From Phallusia fumigata (taxonomy: Eukaryota > Chordata > Ascidiacea > Phlebobranchia > Ascidiidae): a DNA stretch of 42,727 nucleotides. The notes beneath the pieces were generated by a model, which was given only the letters and a program-made list of their open reading frames with translations, ran no database searches and had not been told where the DNA came from. Of the stretch, positions 11,089 through 23,100 are shown piece after piece (the first letter of the stretch is position 1; the number at the start of each line of letters is the position of its first letter). Where the stretch lies: positions 1 to 42,727 of the forward strand of contig QXVZ01000440.1 of assembly GCA_008931825.1 (NCBI GenBank), in the 5' to 3' direction. A program made the position numbers and the translations under genes.

Positions 11089-14000
11089 TTAACTTTCGGT
11101 GTCTTTGCCGGACTTTTCAGTGACAACAGACACGTAGTATTCCGGAGGACACTTCTTTTCGAACAAGTCTATGAAGAAAATGAATGAAAATATTAAATTG
11201 TGGAAACTTATTACATTTGACTGCACCATAATAATTTTTTTGAGGCGGCAGATTTACCTGAATTTTGTACTTTAATGACCTGCCTTTTCTGTATCATGTA
11301 AACGACTGCCACCATCATCAATATAACACCAGCAGCAACACTGAAACAAGTAAACAGTATTTTATACTACGTATTCATATTTATAATTTTTTTGCTTTAA
11401 AGTCGCTCTAGTGACAAACCACCGCGGGCCAAATCCCAATTTTTCATTGTTTAAAAATACGTGCTCAGAACAGCGGTTTCAAAGTTCTCTGAACTTACGC
11501 AAGCACAAAGTCATCGTAGAGGGCAAAGCTGGATGTTGTGTGACCTGAAGAGATGGCAACCTCGATAACATTGTCCGCGCCTTTACTGTTTTCCACTGAA
11601 AGATATAAAGACATTTTTTAAGTGCTGTAACAAACCCCCGACTACATATTACTTACTTTACGTGTTTCAACTAAAAATTGATTCAATAGGATGACGTATG
11701 TTTACCACGTTGCGTCATAACGCGCAACAAAATCATTTTTGTCGCTTAATTATAAAGCTAGAGGGTTTTGATTTAGCTTCAGCAACAGGGAGCATATTCA
11801 AACCGTTGTTTTTTGTTAAGGATGCACATTTGGTTCTTTGNCAGGGTCGAGCTGCAAAACATGGGTATAGTGGAGTGGTTACCAACCGCTGAGGATTTTT
11901 TCCTCAGGGAAAATTTTTTTGAGTTATTGGGAGGAATTTCCACTTTATAGTTATTTTATTCATGGGCTAGTGGTTTGAAACTGTCTAGTAGGGGAGGAAT
12001 GAAAAGTTCTAAAACAAGCAAACGAAAATGCATCAACAAAGGAAATCACCCACACCTATTCTTATGGTTCCCAATTTTTTGGTTCAATCCCTCATCTGCT
12101 TATTTAGGAACTTTTAAAGAGAAGTGTTATGACCCGTTCCGTTTTTTCACAGTGAAATATTGAAGANCCGGGTCGAGCTGCAAAACATGGGTATAGTGGA
12201 GTGGTTCCCAACCGCTGAGGATTTTTTCCTCAGGGAAAAAATTTTTGAGTTATGGGGAGGAATTTCCACTTTATAGTTATTTTATTCATGATAAGTATTT
12301 ATTTCTTCTTAGACTAGTGGTTTCAAACTGTCTAGTAGGGGAGGAATGAAAAGTTCTAAAACAAGCAAACGGAAATGCATCAACAAAGGAAATCACCCAC
12401 ACGTATTCTTATGGTTCCCAATTTTTTTGGTTCAATCCCTCCTCTGCTTATTTAGGAACTTTTAAAGAGAAGTGTTATGACTCGTTCCGTTTTTTCACAG
12501 TGAAATATTGAAGAACATTACGACTCCCCTTCTCGCTTAGGATATGATGCCTTTACATTGCCCAAGTAGTTTTTGGCCCTGTTGGCGCAAACTGTTTCGC
12601 AAATAGAGGTAGGACGCGAATGATTGAGTTGAAAATCATTTATTCTACATCGCGTCAACAGGTTAAGTAATCGCGGTCTGCAAATATTATAGGAACTGCA
12701 CATAATCGCTGAACAGGTCCCCGACATGTTCCCTAACCGTTTTTACTTTCGAAGGTTTCCACCACTGTAGTCTGTGTACCAAATCCTATCCCGAAACTTC
12801 TTATAAACGGCCATGATGGCATATTTTCTATCCGTTGGTAGCCAGTTAATGATCATTAATGCACAATAAATCTTTTTAATGGCCCCAAATGTGTTTTACC
12901 GACTTAAATTTTTTCTCGGTGTCACGTGACTTACCGACGTCATGATGCCGCATCCAATAAACGGCACCGTCAATGTAATGTTGCCGCCCGATTCTGAACC
13001 AAAGCTGGAAGTGACGCAGTCGGGGTCAAGGAAGGTTAAATCGCTGATGCCAAGACCGGCCAGAAGGCAGCCAGGAATCGTCACCATCATCTGATTACCA
13101 CATGTTGTAGTTGCTTCAACGGGATTGGCTAAAAAAACGTTTATTATTTCTGCTCATAGCAAGTTACAATATGCAAGCCATGGTAATTTCCTTGCCTATC
13201 TACATTTCATGTATTGTACAGTTAATCAAGAAATGTTCACAACATTTGTAATGAATATACTGGTCAAAATTTACCAATTCTAAAGGCTTAGGTTCTTATG
13301 TAAATATATTGATACAAACATGTAATTTACGAGCTACATTTACAGTGGGAAGATTTTAGCATTGAAAACAGTTGAAGGGGTCCATACATTAAAAGAGTCT
13401 AATATTTCGAAACATCTCGTCGATATACCACTATCCCTGACTTCCCAAAATTTGAGATTTTTTTCTTCCGCGTAATTTACTTCGACCTATGGTTCGGGTT
13501 TGGAGATTGTCTGCTCTAAAGCTTATTAATTATATGTGATCTATCAAAAAATCTCACGAATTCAAAAGTATCATTTGCACAACCCCCCTTGGCAAATTTT
13601 AGGCCGGCACGCTCGACCATCATCCTATAATTCAGCATGCCGGGAATTATTATGCAGAATAAACTAGTTGGATCAGGTTTGCTGTCTTATGAATCGCAAA
13701 AACGTCGAGTATGAGGAAAATAAAGACGCTTTTGGGAGGGTGGAGATTCTTACCCTCCAGCCGCCTTCCGACGCAAGAGCTTGTGTCAATTCTGCTCAGC
13801 AGGTTCGCCTTTGTTGCAGCAAGCCCTAGATCGTTGTCCTGGTCAACGTAGAAATAGTCAGGGCACGGATTTGCTGTCGAGTTCCCGCAGGCCACTTGCC
13901 TAAATAAAAAGTCAAATGACAAAGCTTAAGTGAGGGATGTCCACAGTGCCGCGAGCGACGAAATTTTCGTGTGGCTCGCGGCTGCGATTAAAAATTGTGT

Positions 14001-15697
14001 TGAACATGGCCCGCCAAAGTTTGGATTAAGCTTTTGGATCGAAGTGACTACTGACGCAAGACGAATCCCACTTGGATGATAAAATCGTTGCGTAGCCGTG
14101 GATTTGCTTACTATAATATTATGGTTAAAAACTTGGAAAAAAATGGCTCGCAACTGGCCCTCATGAAAAAATGGACATCCCGGGATTGAGTGAAAAAGAG
14201 CGACCACGACGAAACCAGCATACCTGTTGATCGCTTCGTTTCTTATTACAGCCTCCGGGTTTAAGGGATCGGCTCTGGTAGCCTGAGAAACGACCAGTAT
14301 CTCATCCATGCCAGTCATGATGTCTTCCATTCTCACCATAACTTGTTCCAGGCTAATGTCTACCGCCTCCGAGATCAAAGCCAAGGCTACAAAGCAAAAT
14401 GACAGTTGTGGGTGTACTTGGCCTCACAATAAGTGGTTTGCCAACAAAAAGTTTCTTTTACGAAACAGATCATGTTTGAAAGAACACGTTGAGTAAAAGA
14501 AATTCAAACTTTGTATAATTTGAAGCCCCTACAGATTATTTGTGAGACTTTAGGATGGTTAGTTCTCAAACTTTGCGTCGCAACGCCTGAGGGTGGCGTT
14601 CAAATCTTCTGTCATTTTCAACAGTTTGGCCTGTACTCCCTTTTGTTTTTCGTCAATAAAGGCAACTTAGATATTAAGCATCGTTATTAAAGTCGCCAGT
14701 GCGTCGAAAATCCATCCAACGTTTTCGAAGGCGTCGCACCAAAAAAAGATGAAGAAACACTGCCGTGAGGTATAGCTTATTTAGCCTGTTCCATTCGGTT
14801 TGCTGCTCCGGTAAAATATCTCTCATCGGAGAACACACACGTTTACGAACTCAACTCACCAACTCTTGTAGTGTCGGTCGGGTCGCGACGTATTCCGGGG
14901 CCCCGGTAAACGTGGTAATTTACGGGAGGGTTGTCCTCGATGTCTGCGCCGAGATAGAAAGTGTAATGCACCTCTCCACCACAGTCGGGTTGGGCCATTG
15001 CTCTGAGGGTGGCTGTGGTCGAGGAGAGATCCAAATCCGCGTAGCTGATTACGAATTCGGGTTATTGAGCGGCATGCTTTTTTAATTTTATCCTTGGGGG
15101 TGGAACAACGCATGAATGAGTTTTTCTTGTAATGAGTCCACCGTTGAGCTACCTGCCTAATTTCAATTTCTGATCTTATTTACTTGTTATTTTTATTTTT
15201 TCTAACTTTTTGAAGTTGACTTTAGTTTGGGTCAACCCATCGGGTCCACTGGCCTCGAGCAAAGCCAGTCAGTTTCTTGCTCGGGGAAACACCAGCGATC
15301 GGTAGAGAATCATAACCCTCAACCTTGCGAGCACAAGACGCTCCCGACAACCACTTGGCCTTCTTGGCATCCATTGGTCATACACGGAAAGACACGATAT
15401 TTGATTTTTTTAAAAAGACCCCTTACTGGGAACGGCAGAGTTTGAAAGTTACTCTAATGCTTGGAAAAGCAAAACATGCGAGACAAAGCGATTTTTGCAT
15501 CTACGCAGCTCTCCACTTAATGATTTGGAAAAGTCGCCGAAGCCGCAGCGGCGAGGACCTGCCGGTCACGTGACTTACTCGTTAATGTTGTTGTAGGTTT
15601 GCTGACTGGTGAAAAGTTGCACGCCGATACGCCACTGTGAACCAGCGTTTTCGGGAGCGAATAAGTCGATGATGTCAGCACAGTGGTCTCTCCAGTT
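11089..15697 (-). CDS. VWA-ZP-TM protein, gene B (incomplete as assembled)
   Basis: Eight exons are visible on the minus strand: 15697-15579, 15044-14860, 14386-14224, 13899-13754, 13128-12935, then 11595-11499, 11340-11258, 11168-11089 (TAA). The first five parallel gene A exons 3-7 one for one. Phases are identical and the first exon is exactly 119 nt in both. They encode the C-terminal VWA half and a ZP-N part (MMVTIPGCLLAGLGISD, then FLDPDC). The last three encode a short ectodomain stretch, one transmembrane helix (VAAGVILMMVAVVYMI) and a 30-odd-residue cytoplasmic tail ending KDTES. The phase between 12935 (0) and 11595 (needs 1 base) does not match, so at least one exon is missing there, and the ZP-C half is absent. 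The signal peptide and VWA start are also absent. An n lies in each missing interval (11841/12167 and 15953), so assembly gaps are as likely as true loss. Confidence 0.75.
11842..12166. repeat. n-bounded duplicated segment, copy 1
   Basis: Starts CAGGGTCGAGCTGCAAAACA and ends GTGAAATATTGAAGA. It is flanked by n at 11841 and 12167 and repeated at 12168-12514 with a ~22-base indel and point differences. Within it AGTGGTTACCAACCGCTGAGG resembles a hAT-type terminus. It lies where gene B's ZP-C exons should be. Confidence 0.8.
12168..12514. repeat. n-bounded duplicated segment, copy 2
   Basis: Starts GGGTCGAGCTGCAAAACATG shortly after the n at 12167 and ends at the same sequence as copy 1 (TGAAATATTGAAGA). 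It then continues into unique sequence (12515-12934) in which I see no exon. Confidence 0.8.
13933..14182. mobile_element. hAT-like MITE
   Basis: Inverted ends AGGGATGTCCA (left) and TGGACATCCC (right) enclose about 250 bp, in the gene B intron between exons 14386-14224 and 13899-13754. The right part is shared with 2150-2242. There is no transposase coding capacity, so it is non-autonomous. Confidence 0.6.
14550..14761. mobile_element. hAT-like MITE, second family, copy 1
   Basis: Left side GGTTAGTTCTCAAACTTTGC; right side GGCGTCGCACC running to AAACACTG, whose complement starts CAGTGTTTC. The GTGCGTCGAAA and GGCGTCGCA segments recur at 25635-25821. Such ends (CAGTGGTTCTCAAAC-like) are typical of non-autonomous hAT elements. 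Confidence 0.45.
15130..15372 (-). mobile_element. tRNA-derived SINE, copy 1 (antisense)
   Basis: Read on the minus strand, a tRNA-like head (GGCCAAGTGGTTGTCGGGAG, CTTGTGCTCGCAAGGTTG) is followed by GAGCAAGAAACT, GACCCGATGGGTTGACC and an AAAATAAAAA run, ending GGCAGGTAGCTCAACGGTGG. The same blocks in the same order occur on the plus strand at 36603-36835. It lies in the gene B intron between exons 15697-15579 and 15044-14860. Confidence 0.65.
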
Positions 15698-17125
15698 CTG
15701 TAAGATGAAAACTCAAAATAAAATGGTAAGACCAAATCTTGGTAGATGTTTTCATTGAAAAAATTTTCTAGAACATCTTACCAGTGAATGACTTTGGTGG
15801 ATGGTAAACAAACTTTTATAATTCTTTTATACTTGCCACACAGAAAAAGACGATTCTGATTTTAACCCGTACTTTTCAGTTTTACATGATTTTAATGGGT
15901 TGTTGAGGCGTTATTGGGTAAAAACTTTGTGATTCGCCGCATTAACTTGACANAAACCCTCTTTAAACTAATTCAAAACAACAATATTTCAGTTTCTGCT
16001 GCACCTGTGTTTCAACCGCACACAAACAGGTTAACCAAATCTACGTACATCTCATAACTATAAACGACATAGCTGTGTATAATGGCGAGAGTTTATTAAT
16101 TTGAATTTAATTTATTTCGAGTCAAACTTTGCACCATTGGCTATAGCTGTGGTTCCCACCCTTTTTAATGTAACTCAACTGTAAAGTGGAAGCTCATCCA
16201 CAGTGGGTAACTACTGGACTGTAGGTTTTGTTGCTCTCCATGAAATATATACATCAAATCTGAAAAAATCTCGTGTGCCTTAACACTTATAGTCGCCAGC
16301 TGGTGTAAAAACTTATGTCACCTACATTTTAATTTGTTCACAAAAGCCGCGAGACGATTAGAAGTAAAGCTTGTAAACGTTTCGCGGCTGGCTCGGCTGT
16401 CAACAATTAGAACAACACCAACTTAGCCGCACCAAAACACAGCTAGCATTCTAATCAGAGAAAACCTGTTACGAAATTTAAGTTGCCGAGCCAGTTGTTT
16501 TTGCTGCCAAAAAAGAAAACTAGTAGGAATTGGTTTACTGATTAGGTTTTGTTGCAAAACTGCTGTTGAGGAACTTGATCTCACATTCCATTGTCTGAAA
16601 TAGTTTTGTGCTGTTCAAGCACATTGTTTGAGAATTGTGATGTTATGTAATTGTTGTTTGGGCATTATTGTGCTGTCATCAAATTGTTTAGGAATTATGA
16701 TGTTATTTAACGTTGTTGAAAACAATGGCATGTCTGTCACCAGTTTTGCATGGCAGAAAACTTTTTCAAGGGATTTCGTGTACCGACAAACATTTGCCCG
16801 ACAACTTTGCAAAACAAGTTAAAAATACAAAGAAATGTACTTAAGACTGTTTATTATTCGAACACTGATAGGGTGAAAAAATACCGAAAAGTGAATTAAA
16901 AACCAAAACACGATGGAAAATGGAACTTACAATTGTGCAAAGCAGGACAATAACAACAATAGCCTACATCAATCGGTAACCAATATTCTACCTACGTATT
17001 CTCTCAAAATAATACAAAATCGGTAATGTTTTAGCAAAAAAATAGGATGTGTTAGGCAAAGCGTAGATATATAGCGGCATTTTTACTATTTCTGTCTGTG
17101 GTCGCGGGGAGAGTTTAGATGATTT
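15698..17125. other. interval expected to hold the 5' exons of gene B; none found
   Basis: By comparison with gene A, a signal-peptide exon and an exon with the VWA start (D-x-S motif) should lie here. I could not find either on the minus strand. A single n at 15953 may mark a gap. Otherwise the sequence is AT-rich, apart from the CNBD2-like gene's 3' UTR at its right end. Confidence 0.5.
16850..16855 (-). terminator. candidate poly(A) signal of CNBD2-like gene
   Basis: AATAAA on the minus strand about 270 bases beyond the stop at 17126. Confidence 0.4.
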
Positions 17126-20100
17126 CTATGGCTTGACTAGAGGTCGGTAGAGGCGCCCGAGAGCGTCGTCTATGGTTCGTCGTTTGTAATCTTCCCATTC
17201 GAAAGATCCTTTCAAGTTTTTCAGAATATCGTGTTGCTTTGGGAAGGGCGGAAACTAATGAAACGAAAAATGAAATTGTTTTTTGAGTTTTATAAGTTGA
17301 ATATCTGTTTTGTGACATGGAACAGTGTTCCGTAACCGGTATGCCGCAAAAGGATGATAGGTGTGCGCGCAGTGTACCTGTAATGTAACAAACTTTTTTA
17401 TCTTAAACAGCTGGGCAATTCGCCAATCAAAACTCTTGCTACACTATGCCCATTGTTCATTTATCCTGTATGTATAACATAAAAAAATGTTTTGAAAGAC
17501 CAGTAAAGGTAGGTTTGTGTGTTGTCATTCAGCATTCCTTGATAAATTACTAATATTTTGTTTTAGTTCAGATGTTGGCCATCGTGACGTTACTTATTCC
17601 TATTAGGTCAAGGTGTGCCGCCGAATTTGAAAGTTTTAATATAAATGTGACGTAAGTGAAAAAAGGCGAAGCACAAACATAGTTGAGCATTTTAACTAGA
17701 ACATCTAAATAAACCAAACTTGTATAAAAGAAAGCGATATTAATCTGCGACATTATTTTATCAACAAAAACATTTTGTCATAATGTCACGGAAACTTTTT
17801 TGGTTCCATAAACAAAACCAATGTACTTTACCTTCATATTGATGAGGCTGTATACAGTCTCGTCAGCGTACTTCTGGAAAAACTTTTTGTTGATTTGAAT
17901 CACTTCCGCGCCGCAACTGATTAAACTGACGCTGGCGCCGCGTTGTTCCTTTGGCAGGACCGCAAGGAATCCCTATGCGAGAATCAATAAAAATCACAGC
18001 CCCAAGGGGCACGGACGAACGTTGAAACGCATAATACCAAGATTAGCCCAAACTTTACAAACCGAATTTCGAAGAGCCACGATACAAGAATTTAAGAACT
18101 AATTTATTCACATACACACCGGCTATATACAACAAAAACCTAACTTAGTGTGTGGCGACGTTGCGAATACTCCAAAAATACCTTGCATATTTTATACAAT
18201 AACACATGATTGTAAAAAAACACCAGTACAAAACGCCCATAAGTAGGGTTGTATAGTGGATGCTGCGTTACGGTTAAAGCGGGTTTTCGAACGAGCTTTG
18301 CGCAGTAAGGCGTGACGTATTATATAATTTTGTTTGAGAATGGTAGACTGGTCGTCAAAGGCTTTAAACGATTTTTAAAAGGTATTTCAGTTAGAGGGGC
18401 AACTTATTAATGTGTAGCTAGGAAAGAAAATCCCCAGTTTTGAAAAGGTTTCTAATATTGTATAGACCTCATCGGAAATTATTTCGAAGAACCACAAATT
18501 GGTTGTACAGTTTAAAGAAGCCCGCTTTTCACCAACTAAACACGAAAAAACGCAGTTTTGAGAACGCTATATTATACAAGAACATAAACTTACGAAGCTG
18601 TCTCCAGTACCGAGGACTTCCAGAGCAACATAGGCAGCTTGGTCAAGTTGTCGACCGTACAACGATGAGAGGAAGGGATAGTTGGCAAGATGAGGGGCTG
18701 TTTGCGCGCGAGCGGCGTCCTGTGTGGTATGAAGATATATCAGTGTTTCTTTAACCATGGGACATCAAGCGCTGACAAATTTAGACTTGGTCCTAAGCTA
18801 TATAAATCCCCGATTCCCCGATTCCGGCTTCTGGTGCCAAAAAGTTAAGAAATATGCGTCTTTTAACGAAATGAAAACATATAAATCCTTTTTTATTATA
18901 ATTAATGTAATAACAAAAAACTATTTTGAGCAAATATAAGACAACACATTGAGTTAAACAAAGTTTAATCTTGAATTTATTAAGGCCCATGCAGACTCCC
19001 AGGCCCTCTGTTTTTTTCAAATGGTTTCTGGTTGCAGAGAAGAAAGACTGAGAAACGCTAAGATATCATGAAAATATTTCAGGATTTGTAAACTTTGGGA
19101 GACCCCAGGACTTCTAAATGGTTTTACGTCTGTTTACAATTTAATGGTTATGCTTTTACAAAAGAAATGACGTTATACGGAACTTATCGATATAATACAT
19201 GCCGAAATTTGAGAACAGCTGATTTTCAAAGCTAGATTAGCCAAGACTTATGTTTTTTTCGGTTTTGGGTGTCAAGCTTTTATGTAACAACGGAAGAAAT
19301 ACACCAACACTTACCCGTATCGCAGCTTGCACGGCTGGGTCGGGATTGTCGAAGGTTTGTGGGCGTGACAGGGGTGTGGTGAAGAAAGTGGATGACGGAG
19401 CTAAACCAGATCTCTCCTCGTCGCCGTCATCTACAAAGCACATTGATTAATAACCACACCCACTAAAAACATGGGGCCGTAAACAGATATTTGTGACATT
19501 TTTACACCATATTTACGTGTATGATGAGGTCACAAATTACGTTGCAACATCATTTGTCAAAGCCGATTACGAGACGACGCATATGTACAACAGCATTAAC
19601 GAAGAAAGATTTGGATGTTCAAGTGTAGAGGCAAAAAACAAACAAACCCAAAATTAACTTTATTGAGTATTTGTTTTGACCACTTGAGGGGGCAGGCAGG
19701 GCTTGAGGTGAAGCAAATGAATAAACCGTAATGTGAAAATTTTAAAAGCAATATAAATTTCACTTATTTTGGTCTTTGTTTATTAAGTTGGCCATTTGAT
19801 GGTGTTAGCATGGGAACCACCATGACTTAGGGGCCAAAGAACAAACCACAAAGGCCCAAACTAATGTTTATTAAAATTTCACCCCAATCGAACATAAATT
19901 GCTTGACTACCTATTTACCCACTGATGCGGTGAAAAGCCAAACGCTTACCTCCTAGCCTCGAAGCAGCCTGGACATTGTTGGTTTCGATTTCCTTGATGA
20001 GTTTCTCTCGAGCTTGCCTGGCCAGCAACTTCCGGATACGTACGGGATCGTCTTCGGGTTCGCGCGGTCTCAGACACTTCACCACTTTGCTTTGTCCGCT

Positions 20101-23100
20101 TTTCATGATGTAGACCCACTCGCACCGGGAACTGTCCTCGACAATCAGAGTTCCTGTGAAGTCACAAAGATAGGATTGTGCATAAATCGTGTACAACGGA
20201 CACTAAATTCAGACGGTTTAGGTTTTAAAATGCTAACAACAACAGTTTAAAAATTAACATTTTAGGGGCCTGTGGGTGAACTGGGGCACCAAGTTCTCTT
20301 TTAATACCCATCTATCATGTGTAAAAATTTTAACTTTTTGATGTAGGGTCACATTTAAGGTTTAAGACGAAGACGTGAGCAGTTTTTACCAGTTGTTTTA
20401 ACAAGCTTTCACCATTTTACTTTTCGCCTTTTAAAAAAATTTTGTTGCAAAATGCTTAAAAAATTGGATGCGCAAAGCGGACACGTAAAATTGATAAAAT
20501 GGGGCATGTCTGGCAAATGTAGTAAACGTTCACTAGGTTTGACGTAAGGTTGCTAGACATCGGCGCAGTTTTCTCCGTTCAGAACAGTCCTCTCCGTTCA
20601 GAACAGTCCTCAATGAAATATTAATTACATGCAGAAAACACACGAAATTACCTGGTTTATAATTTTGCATCGTCCAAGACCCAGGGTTGTCAATCAGCTT
20701 CTGTATTGGCCAGTGATTGAAGACTGGATTTTTCTTGCATATTTCAAGACTGTTTAGATCCTTGTCGCCTTTCGCCAAACAAGTGTCCCTGTATTCCTGC
20801 AACAGAGAAGATTGTGATGTAACACAGACCAGCAAGTCGCGTGACAAAGTTTTCTCGCTATTTTTTTGCTGCTTAAAATAAGCCACAAAAAGAATGGTTG
20901 GAGTCGGAACAGACTCTGCCTGAGAGCCGCGGTGGAGATTACTGGTCCACACAACTTTTCCATTAGAGTAGTAAACGCGTAAACCAGCCACATTCAGCTG
21001 GCTATTGCGGAGAAGATAAGCACACGTGTAAAACATGTTTCAACTGATGATAACAACAGCGGGTCTTAAGATGTTTGCAATGTGATGTGTCCACTATACG
21101 TGCAATAGAAATCATGTTTTGGTAAATTTAATTTAAGTCAATAATTTGCTTTTGTTAGAAATTCGATTTGTTACCATCGCTTATCGGCAGGTGGCAACTT
21201 TATCGCCAATTAACTTTACCAATTAAGCTGGTATTACTGATAGTAGGTGCTGTACCCTTCAGCATCAACAAAGAGTCTTGTAATTGCCATTTCAAAACTG
21301 TCACGAGACTTTCGTTGGCGTATCCAGGAGTGGGGGAGGGGAGCTAGTATCCTCACCCCCTCCTAAATCTCTAAGTTGTATATTAGGGTAGGTCGGTGGC
21401 TCTTGAAAAACATCTCTGTACAAAAAGTAGCAGGGTACACGCAAAAATACTTGGCCCCCACCAAAATATTAGGCTGGCTGCACATTTGGTGACCGCCATC
21501 TTACTTACGTCGCCGTGTACGACGAACAGTTCAACATCGTCTTGGCTCATAACAGTCGCCGATCGCTTGTCGTCTGTGGCAAGCTCCTCTTCACCGAACT
21601 TGTCGCCTCTCTTCAGCAGAGTCGTAACCGTGTGTCCGTTCTCTTCCTCCTCGTTCGAAACCACTGCAAACGTCATTAGTTACGTCACCTATGATGCCAC
21701 TATTAACAATGGCGCACTTTTTTAGGTAAAGGTCTACGCTTGGAAATCAACGAGTATAATCTTACTTTAGCTAACCACGAAAAATGCGCATCGGTGAACG
21801 TGTGATGAGGTCACAGTGTCATGACGTCACTTTCGCACAACTGACGAAAGTAAACTTACATGCGAAATCCTGAACGATTTCTATTGGGTGTCGTTCTACA
21901 GATGTTTATCTATCTGTCTAACGACGTCTCAACGCCATCAAAAAATAACCGGATGATAAATAGGTCAAGTATGTTGACATTTTGGCAATGGTTGTCGAGG
22001 ACAAGTCTATTAACCATCGGACTTCCTAAACCTGTTGAACGAACGTTCTTACATCGGCCTGAAATGACGAAGTAGAAGCATGAGGATCTGTGCCCGTTCC
22101 TCAGAACGACTCTGTTCGCGTCGAAATCTTCCAGCCAAGCTTTCGAACATAATCTCCTCTGCACGTTGAGCGGATACCGAGCGAACAACTCCAACTTTTG
22201 CATACTTCTCATAATCTTGAGAACAATTAAACGGTTGTATAGCCCATAACTGCATATCCGAAAACAAAACAAAGGCTACAACAGAATAAAAAGATGGTTC
22301 GCATCAGAGTTGGATTGTAATTTGCTTACAATTTTACCTGATTACTTCTCAAATTACTTTTTCTGCAAAATACCTTTGCCACAGTTTTAATGCAGCATTT
22401 TGGGAACCATGGCTATACATTTTAGAAATATCGACTTGATTGTTCTGTCGTTGTGTAAAAACAATGAGTTAAAATCGAAAATTTTGTGACATTTAATTGT
22501 AATTTCCAATTAATTACATTTCTCAGAATAACTGTAATTGTAATTCATATTTTTAAGGACAGAGCAATTGTAAGTATAATGTAATTCAAAAATTTGTCAA
22601 AATAATTGTAATTGTAATTTGACTAAAATCATTGATCCAACTCTGGTTCGCAGGGCGCACTCCAGCGTAAGTTTAAAGTGCATGTGATTTAACCGTCGAA
22701 GCGTCGAATAATAACGAAAACTTGGTAATTATTACAACAATGACATGATCACAGTACCACACCACCGTATGGTTTGCAGGCTTGGCATAGAACTACATAC
22801 GCCATAGGTAAATTAAGAAGTTGATAAAAACACTAGAACTTGTGGATAACGGATTAACGAATAAAAGTATTAAGCTCTAAAAGATTGGTTCAGTTTTAAC
22901 ATAATCAAATCAAAGAAGTGCAATGTTAAAAGGACAAACTATTAAGTTTTGGCCTTACATTGGAAATTTCCTCGGAAGTTCTCTCCTTTGGTTTCTTGCG
23001 GAGTAATTCTTTTATTTTAATCGGCATTTCGTCGTGATCCTTCGAAGCTCGACGGAACTTGCTCACATCGAATGTTAGTTCGGGATCGTCAGTGTTCAAA

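Noticed and set aside
13926..14384. 152-codon minus-strand open frame
   Set aside because: The coding part is gene B exon 14386-14224. The remainder runs through the donor at 14223 into the hAT-like MITE.
20533..21036. 167-codon minus-strand open frame
   Set aside because: Only 20796-20652 is a real exon (CNBD2-like exon 8). The rest is read-through into introns past clear GT and AG sites.
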